In this document: piece by piece, positions 14,755-19,670 of the stretch
How positions within the stretch are numbered: position 1 is the first letter of the stretch
Layout: the number at the start of each line of letters is the position of its first letter
DNA from: an uncultured Oscillospiraceae bacterium
Lineage (GTDB): Bacteria > Bacillota > Clostridia > Oscillospirales > Oscillospiraceae
Direction: 5' to 3'
DNA: 19,670 nt
Assembly (NCBI GenBank): GCA_948616425.1
Contig: CAPGBJ010000060.1
Span: 1 to 19,670, forward strand
The notes under the pieces: model-generated
Seen by the model: only the letters and a program-made list of their open reading frames with translations
Databases searched by the model: none
What the model was told of the DNA's origin: nothing
Translations under genes and position numbers: made by a program

Positions 14755-14833
14755 TGTAGGGCAAGGGCTCTGCCCTTGCCTGTGATAGGGGTTCGCCTCT
14801 GAAAGGAGGCAAGGGCAGAGCCCTTGCCCTACA
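14755..14833. repeat. 26-bp perfect inverted repeat with nested palindromes
   Basis: Arms at 14755-14780 and 14808-14833 are exact reverse complements over 26 bp, separated by 27 bases. Each arm is itself a palindrome built from GGCAAGGGC / GCCCTTGCC around TCT, so the unit has four copies of the same 9-mer. It is bounded by TGTAGG and CCTACA ends. This resembles short non-coding palindromic elements scattered in some Clostridia genomes (REP- or MITE-like), though no copy number can be judged here. It sits between hutU and hutI, 35 bases before the hutI start. Confidence 0.85.
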
Positions 14834-14868
14834 TCACGTTTGTATCCTATCACCGAAAGGAGAACAAC

Positions 14869-16086
14869 ATGAAAACCATTGTCACCAACATCGGGATGCT
14901 GGCCACCCCCCAGGGCAGTGGCCCCAAAAAAGGTTCGGAACAGGGAGAAATTCAGATCCTGAAGGGCGCCTGGGTCCTGATGGAGGACGGCGTCATTGCT
15001 CAGGTGGGCACCGGCCCCGCCCCGGCAGCGGACCAGACCGTCGACGCCCAGGGCAATCTGGTCACCCCCGGCCTGGTGGACGCCCACACCCACCTCATTT
15101 TCGGCGGCTGGCGGCAAAACGAGCTGGGGCTGAAGCTCCACGGCAAGACCTATCTGGAAATTCAGAACGCCGGGGGCGGCATCCAGTCCACCACCAACGC
15201 CACCCGTCAGTCCACCGAGGAGGAGCTGACTGCCAAGGCCGCCCGGGCCCTGGACGAGATGATGGGCTTCGGCGTGACCACCATGGAGGCCAAGAGCGGC
15301 TACGGCCTGGCCACCGAGCACGAGCTGAAGGCCCTGCAAGTCATCAAAAACCTGAACGACCGCCACCCCATGGACATTGTGGCCACCTTTATGGGGGCCC
15401 ATCTGGTGCCCGCCGAGTACAAGGCCAACCGGGCCGAGTACATCCGGCTGGTCTGTGAGGAGATGATGCCCCTGGTGGCCAAGCAGGGCATTGCCAAATA
15501 CTGCGACGTGTTCTGCGAGGCCGATACCTTCACCGTGGAGGAGTCCCGCCAGGTGCTGGAAGCGGGCCTGAAGCACGGCCTGCGCCCCAAAATCCACGCC
15601 GACGAGATCGAGGCCATCGGCGGCTCCCAGCTGGCCGGCGAGATGGGCGCCATCTCCGCTGAACACCTCATCGTCTGTCCCCCCGAAGGCATCGAAAGCA
15701 TGGCCAAGGGCGGCGTGGTGGCCTGCCTGCTGCCCGCCACCAGCTTCTACCTGGGGGCCACCTTCGCCCCCGCCCGGGATATGGTCAACGCCGGCGTCCC
15801 GGTGGCCATGGCCACCGACTTCAACCCCGGTTCCTGTCCCTGCCTGAACCTGCAATTTGTCATCAACCTGGGCTGCCTCAAGTACAAGCTCACCCCGGAG
15901 GAGGTCCTCACCGCCGTCACCCTCAACGCCGCCTCCGCCATTGATATGGCCGACAGGGTGGGCTCGGTGGAGCCGGGCAAGCAGGGCGACCTGGTGATCT
16001 GGGACGCCCCCGACCTGGACTACATCTGCTACCGCATGGGCAGCAATCTGGTACAGACCGTCATCAAGAAGGGGGTAGTGCGCTGA
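14869..16086 (+). CDS. hutI: Imidazolonepropionase
   Basis: HutI hydrolyses 4-imidazolone-5-propionate to N-formimino-L-glutamate, the substrate of the FtcD encoded in the same window. The 405-aa amidohydrolase-fold protein has the metal motif DAHTHLIFGG (His73, His75), KIHADEIE (His243) and ATDFNPGSCPC (Asp317), matching the metal and catalytic sites known for the family; SGYGL and AAKSGYG-like substrate-loop elements are seen near 140. The ATG at 14869 has AAAGGAG six bases upstream; 15 extra codons to 14824 would run into the inverted repeat and are not family-like. It is probably co-transcribed with hutU despite the 182-base gap with hairpin and inverted repeat. Codon use is similarly restricted. 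Confidence 0.96.
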   Translation: MKTIVTNIGMLATPQGSGPKKGSEQGEIQILKGAWVLMEDGVIAQVGTGPAPAADQTVDAQGNLVTPGLVDAHTHLIFGGWRQNELGLKLHGKTYLEIQNAGGGIQSTTNATRQSTEEELTAKAARALDEMMGFGVTTMEAKSGYGLATEHELKALQVIKNLNDRHPMDIVATFMGAHLVPAEYKANRAEYIRLVCEEMMPLVAKQGIAKYCDVFCEADTFTVEESRQVLEAGLKHGLRPKIHADEIEAIGGSQLAGEMGAISAEHLIVCPPEGIESMAKGGVVACLLPATSFYLGATFAPARDMVNAGVPVAMATDFNPGSCPCLNLQFVINLGCLKYKLTPEEVLTAVTLNAASAIDMADRVGSVEPGKQGDLVIWDAPDLDYICYRMGSNLVQTVIKKGVVR

Positions 16087-16354
16087 ACTGCCCGCCGGCC
16101 CACACCGGGTATCAGGCCCTGTAGAAATCTGGAAACTGTGCCCAGCGGCGAGGGAATTTTTCTGCCAAACGAAGACAGGTTTTTCCGGGGAGACAGACTG
16201 AATTTCTGGGAAAAATGGTGGAGTGTGGCGCGGAGAGACCCGCCGAACGGGGTACATGGACCGCTTTCCAACCGGCTGTAGCCGCCTCTATTACCGCTCT
16301 GAAAACCGGGCGTACGCCCCTATGTCAACAAAACGGCAAGGAGGAGACACCGCA

Positions 16355-16792
16355 ATGGACCGAACCGACTATCAGATACTCAATCTGCTGCAGAGAGACA
16401 GCCGAATCACCCTGAAATGTATCGGCGAGCAAGTGGGGCTCACCGCCCCCGCCGTCTCGGAACGCATCCGCCGGATGGAGGAAAAGGGAATTATCAAGCG
16501 ATTTACCATCAATATTGACCGCAACTGCCTGGACTGTAACCTGACGGGTTTTATTTTAGTGGCCATTTTTCCGGAGAAATACAAGCAGTTTTGCCAGTTC
16601 TGCGAGGACGCCCCCGCCATCACCGCCCACCACCATCTGGTGGGCAGGCTCAATGCCCTGCTGCGCTTCGCCGTGGCGGATACCCGGGAACTGGATCAGC
16701 TGCTGTCTTCCATCAAGCAGTACGGAGACTCCCAGACCTCTGTCGAACTGGGGGTATACTTTGACCAGAAAAATATTCCCCTGCCCCAATAG
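16355..16792 (+). CDS. Lrp/AsnC-family transcriptional regulator
   Basis: A 145-aa regulator of the Lrp/AsnC ('feast/famine') family. The N-terminal winged helix-turn-helix starts MDRTDYQILNLLQRDSRITLKCIGEQVGLTAPAVSERIRRMEEKGIIKRF (about residues 1-50), and a C-terminal RAM-type ligand-binding and oligomerisation domain follows. Members respond to amino acids, often Leu, Asn, Ala or Lys; the ligand here is not evident. AAGGAGGAG (16338-16346) lies 8 bases before the ATG; the frame is open to 16223, but that part is unrelated to the family. It follows hutI by 268 bases, so may have its own promoter, though none is obvious. Its location suggests a link to amino-acid or C1 metabolism, including the convergent fhs gene. 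Confidence 0.9.
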   Translation: MDRTDYQILNLLQRDSRITLKCIGEQVGLTAPAVSERIRRMEEKGIIKRFTINIDRNCLDCNLTGFILVAIFPEKYKQFCQFCEDAPAITAHHHLVGRLNALLRFAVADTRELDQLLSSIKQYGDSQTSVELGVYFDQKNIPLPQ

Positions 16793-16879
16793 TCAAGCCG
16801 TGTCTGCCGCTGGGAAAAGGGGACTCCCCCTTTCCCGCGTCCCATTGACCCGACTGCGTCTCCCGGTTCCATAGCAAAG

Positions 16880-16914
16880 ACCCCCTCCGCGGACCCAAGG
16901 TCCGCGGAGGGGGT
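16880..16914. terminator. Convergent-gene hairpin between the Lrp gene and fhs
   Basis: ACCCCCTCCGCGGACC (16880-16895) and its exact complement (16899-16914) form a perfect 16-bp, very GC-rich stem with a CAA loop. It lies between convergent genes and is the expected site for termination from both directions, but neither side has a real T run (TTCTCATCTTTT on the plus side). Confidence 0.7.
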
Positions 16915-16943
16915 TCTCATCTTTTGGGTGGAGCAGCGGGGAA

Positions 16944-18617
16944 TCAGAACAGGCCGGAGATAACGCCGTTCTCGTCGATATCAATCCGTTCTGCGGAGGG
17001 GACCTTGGGCAGACCGGGCATTGTCATGATGTCGCCGGTGAGGGCCACAATGAAGCCGGCGCCGGCGCACACCTTCAGGTTGCGGACGGTGACCTCAAAC
17101 CCCTTGGGGGCGCCCAGGAGGGCGGCGTCGTCGGAGAAGGAGTACTGCGTTTTAGCCATGCAGATGGGCAGGCTGCCAAATCCCAGGTCGGTGAGCTGCT
17201 TGGCCTGCTTCTTGGCGTTGGCGGTGAGCGCCACCTTGTCCCCGTGGTACACCCGGGTGACGATGGTGTTCAGCTTCTCCTCAATGGAGGCCTGGTCGTC
17301 GTAGACAAAGGAGAACTGGTTGGGCTGCTCACACAGCCGGACCACCTCCTCGGCCAGGGCCTTGCCGCCCTCGCCGCCCTTGGCCCAGACTTCGGACAGG
17401 GCCACATTGACCCCCAGCTCGTTGCATTTCTTCTCCACCAAGTCCAGTTCCGCTTTGGTGTCGGTGGGGAAGGCGTTGATGGCCACCACGCAGGGCAGGC
17501 CGTAGACGTTTTTCACGTTGTCCACGTGCTGAAGCAGGTTGGGCAGCCCCTTCTCCAGGGCCTCCAGGTTCTCGCTGTTCAACTCGGGCTTGGGCACGCC
17601 GCCGTGGTACTTCAGGGCGCGGACGGTGGCCACAATCACCACCGCGGAGGGGGTGAGCCCGGCCTTGCGGCACTTGATGTCGATAAATTTCTCAGCGCCC
17701 AGGTCGGCGGCGAAGCCGGCCTCGGTGACGGCGTAGTCGCCCATCTTCAGGGCCATACGGGTGGCCATGACGGAGTTGCAGCCGTGGGCGATGTTGGCGA
17801 AGGGGCCGCCGTGGATGAAGGCGGGGGTGCCCTCCAGGGTCTGGACCAGATTGGGCTTCATGGCGTCCTTCAGCAGGGCGGCCATGGCGCCCTCGGCCTT
17901 CAGGTCGTGGGCGGTGACGGGCTTGCCGTCGAAGGTGTAGGCCACGATCATCTTGCCCAGCCGCTCCTTCAGGTCGGTGATGGAGGAGGACAGGCACAGC
18001 ACCGCCATGATCTCGCTGGCCACGGTGATCTCAAAGCCGTCCTCGCGGGGCACGCCCTGCATCTTGCCGCCCAGACCGTTGATGATATGGCGCAGCTGGC
18101 GGTCGTTCATGTCCACCGCCCGCTTCCAGGTGATCTGCTTGACGTCGATCCCCAGAGCGTTGCCCTGCTGAATGTGGTTATCCAGCATGGCGGCCATCAG
18201 GTTGTTGGCCGCGCCAATGGCGTGGAAATCGCCAGTGAAGTGGAGGTTAATGTCCTCCATGGGGACCACCTGGGCGTAACCGCCGCCGGCGGCGCCGCCC
18301 TTCACGCCGAACACGGGGCCCAGGGAGGGCTCGCGCAGGGCGACGGTGGCCTTCTTGCCCAGTTTGCGCAGGCCGTCAGCCAGGCCCACAGAGGTGGTGG
18401 TCTTGCCCTCGCCGGCGGGGGTGGGGGTGATGGCGGTAACCAGGATCAGCTTGCCGTCTGGGGCAGTGGTCTCGTTGAGCAGCTTATAGTCAATCTTGGC
18501 CTTGTAGTTGCCATACATCTCCAGGTACTTCTCGTCGATGCCGGCCGCGGCGGCGATCTCCGTAATGCGCTGAGGGATATGCTCCTGGGCGATCTCGATG
18601 TCAGATTTGATGCTCAT
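16944..18617 (-). CDS. fhs: Formate-tetrahydrofolate ligase
   Basis: Fhs joins formate and THF with ATP to make 10-formyl-THF, or runs in reverse to make ATP plus formate. The 557-aa protein has the P-loop TPTPAGEGKTTTSVGLADGL (about 64-83), EPSLGPVFGVKGGAAGGGYAQVVPMEDINLHFTGD, and the long central NTP-fold and C-terminal domain of the family. The length is usual. The start is the ATG at 18617 with AGGAGG nine bases upstream; the frame extends to 18707 through an unlike, non-family stretch. In a histidine fermenter it could recover ATP from the formimino carbon. A strong promoter lies at 18694-18722. Confidence 0.97.
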   Translation of the reverse strand: MSIKSDIEIAQEHIPQRITEIAAAAGIDEKYLEMYGNYKAKIDYKLLNETTAPDGKLILVTAITPTPAGEGKTTTSVGLADGLRKLGKKATVALREPSLGPVFGVKGGAAGGGYAQVVPMEDINLHFTGDFHAIGAANNLMAAMLDNHIQQGNALGIDVKQITWKRAVDMNDRQLRHIINGLGGKMQGVPREDGFEITVASEIMAVLCLSSSITDLKERLGKMIVAYTFDGKPVTAHDLKAEGAMAALLKDAMKPNLVQTLEGTPAFIHGGPFANIAHGCNSVMATRMALKMGDYAVTEAGFAADLGAEKFIDIKCRKAGLTPSAVVIVATVRALKYHGGVPKPELNSENLEALEKGLPNLLQHVDNVKNVYGLPCVVAINAFPTDTKAELDLVEKKCNELGVNVALSEVWAKGGEGGKALAEEVVRLCEQPNQFSFVYDDQASIEEKLNTIVTRVYHGDKVALTANAKKQAKQLTDLGFGSLPICMAKTQYSFSDDAALLGAPKGFEVTVRNLKVCAGAGFIVALTGDIMTMPGLPKVPSAERIDIDENGVISGLF

Positions 18618-18693
18618 CTTCGTGGGCCTCCTGCTTTCTATAAAATTTTGTTCGATATGGTTCCGAAGTGTCCCCCGGAATGTAACTGCTGCC

Positions 18694-18722
18694 ATTATAT
18701 CGCACAAAGCCGATCCAGTAAA
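18694..18722 (-). promoter_or_regulatory. fhs promoter
   Basis: On the minus strand, TTTACT (18722 to 18717) and consensus TATAAT (18699 to 18694) are 17 bases apart. The start point would be near 18687, leaving a leader of about 70 bases before the fhs ATG. A short stem, TTCCG with CGGAA, can form inside the leader. Confidence 0.8.
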
Positions 18723-18933
18723 CCATATTTTTTTTTCACATTGGGATAAATACTTTTGTTCTTAAAGTAAAAGTGCCCTTTGACGCCGGTTTTGCGGCGG
18801 GAGGGCCGACCAATTCGCCTCCAATCTCCTCTCCCGCAATGGCTCTTTTGGATAGCAGTGTACTAATGCGCCTCTCCACTAGTGCTCGACTGTGATAATG
18901 CCCAAGCAAGTTTTGTTTTCGATAAAAATTTTG

Positions 18934-18962
18934 TTGATTTTCACCATAAGTTATGGTAAAAT
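18934..18962 (+). promoter_or_regulatory. nhaC promoter with operator-like palindrome
   Basis: TTGATT (18934-18939) and TAAAAT (18957-18962) are exactly 17 bases apart. The spacer contains a perfect palindrome, ACCATAA-G-TTATGGT (18943-18957), which overlaps the first T of the -10. A repressor bound here would block RNA polymerase. The 18723-18933 part of the gap contains no gene or clear further signal. Confidence 0.75.
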
Positions 18963-18968
18963 ATCAGC

Positions 18969-19093
18969 AATCGGGGGACCGCTGGAGAGGGGCTCCTCCA
19001 CGGCTATCCATTGGACCAGGACCTCAGGGAGGCGACAGTCCGCCGTCTGCGGCGGGAGGGCCTGGGCCGCGGGGGAGATCAGAGGAATCCCGA
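18969..19093 (+). ncRNA. Structured 5' leader upstream of the NhaC-type gene
   Basis: About 170 bases separate the promoter and the start codon. TCGGG (18971-18975) can pair with CCCGA (19089-19093) to close a multi-stem region. Within it are CCG-C-TGGAG with CTCCACGG (one bulge), and a long stem CCAGGACCT with AGGGCCTGG capped by CCGCCG-TCTG-CGGCGG. I cannot match it to a riboswitch class I know. It could be a regulatory RNA or simply GC-rich leader. Confidence 0.4.
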
Positions 19094-19137
19094 ACGTCAA
19101 GTATTGGAACTTGAATCAAGAAAGAGGGGTACATTCT

Positions 19138-19670
19138 ATGCCAACCAAGGAATCCAAGACCCGCGCTGTGCGCCTGCCCAACGTAGTTGAGGCGCTCATC
19201 CCCATCGTGGTGATGATGGGCCTGATGATCTACGGGCTGAACTTCACCGACGGGACCTATGTGGACGCCCACATGCCGCTGGCCGTGTCCATCGTGGTGG
19301 CCTGCATTATCGGCTGCGTCTGCGGCCACAGCTTCTCCGACATGCTGGCCGGCATGGTCGACCGGCTGAACGCCACCATGGAGGCCATCCTGATTCTGCT
19401 GACCGTTGGTCTGCTGGTCGCCTCCTTCCTCATGTCCGGCACCATCCCCGCCCTGATCTACTACGGGCTGAACCTGCTCACTCCCCAGCTGTTCCTGCCC
19501 ATCGGCTGCTTCCTGTGCGCCATCGTGGGCCTGGCCTGCGGCTCCTCCTGGACCGCCACCGCCACCATGGGCATCGCCATGCTGGGCATCGGGGCCGGCC
19601 TGGGCATCCCCGCCCCCATCACCGCTGGTATGGCCATCTCCGGTGCCTATGTGGGCGACAAGTTCTCCCC
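19138..19670 (+). CDS. Na+/H+ antiporter NhaC family protein (partial)
   Basis: The first 177 codons of an open gene that leaves the window at the right edge. After a short basic N-terminus (MPTKESKTRAVRLPN) come hydrophobic segments at about 18-35, 46-66, 82-103, 117-138 and 145-170. The string GSSWTATATMGIAMLGIGAGLGIP, followed by AGMAISGAYVGDKFSP, is the NhaC core motif (GSSWT...GDK.SP). NhaC relatives exchange sodium for protons, and some family members move amino-acid-type solutes; substrate cannot be set from this part. AAAGAGGGG lies about eight bases before the ATG. It has its own promoter, divergent from fhs. A link to histidine metabolism, or to the sodium gradient used by GltS, is inference. 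Confidence 0.88.
   Translation, partial: MPTKESKTRAVRLPNVVEALIPIVVMMGLMIYGLNFTDGTYVDAHMPLAVSIVVACIIGCVCGHSFSDMLAGMVDRLNATMEAILILLTVGLLVASFLMSGTIPALIYYGLNLLTPQLFLPIGCFLCAIVGLACGSSWTATATMGIAMLGIGAGLGIPAPITAGMAISGAYVGDKFS

Noticed and set aside
14755..14833. CRISPR-like repeat array
   Set aside because: The GGCAAGGGC copies are in alternating orientation within a single inverted repeat, with no regular spacers or cas genes.
18969..19137. Known riboswitch classes in the nhaC leader (lysine, glycine, T-box, SAM, ZTP)
   Set aside because: I looked for their conserved strings and did not find them; only helices are supported, so it is listed as an unassigned leader.
18957..19206. Open frame through the nhaC leader (reads YPLDQDLREATVRRLRREGL in part)
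   Set aside because: It has no ATG or ribosome binding site, overlaps the nhaC start in another frame, and no family was recognised. A degenerate gene remnant is possible but cannot be supported.

Overview
The window looks like chromosome from a GC-rich, low-oxygen Firmicute of the Clostridia, most plausibly an Oscillospiraceae-type gut bacterium (inference). The grounds are the AGGAGG-type ribosome binding sites, the dnaB / tilS-hpt-ftsH gene order, a THF riboswitch in front of a folT-like ECF transporter gene, and a fermentative histidine-degradation gene set that includes formate-THF ligase. No phage, transposase or CRISPR genes are visible.

Layout. 1-4352 (+) is housekeeping: the end of dnaB, then tilS, hpt and ftsH. 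4353-4899 has no protein gene and holds a strong promoter, a tRNA-Arg(CCG), its terminator and further hairpins. 4900-12482 is on the minus strand; read in the direction of transcription it is a LysR regulator, gltS (glutamate symporter), ftcD (glutamate formimidoyltransferase), fchA (formimino-THF cyclodeaminase), a THF riboswitch, folT (ECF folate S component), hutD, folC and an FNT-family formate/nitrite channel. 12671-16792 is on the plus strand: hutU, hutI and an Lrp/AsnC regulator. fhs (formate-THF ligase) follows on the minus strand, convergent with the Lrp gene. Divergent from fhs, an NhaC-type antiporter gene runs off the right edge behind a strong promoter and a long, foldable leader.

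How the genes work together. HutU and HutI take urocanate to formiminoglutamate. FtcD moves the formimino group to tetrahydrofolate and releases glutamate. FchA deaminates it to methenyl-THF. After a cyclohydrolase step (folD, not in the window), Fhs run in reverse gives formate, THF and ATP. The FNT channel can release formate and GltS can move glutamate. FolT and FolC supply and polyglutamylate the THF on which the route depends, and their translation appears to be set by the THF riboswitch. HutD, a hut-linked protein of unsettled role, sits between folT and folC. hutH (histidine ammonia-lyase) and folD are not in the window. The LysR regulator is divergent from hutU and a 15-bp perfect palindrome lies between them at the position expected for a LysR site. 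The most notable non-coding signals are the THF riboswitch with its ribosome-binding-site switch, the LysR-type palindrome, a 26-bp perfect inverted repeat between hutU and hutI, and the structured nhaC leader.
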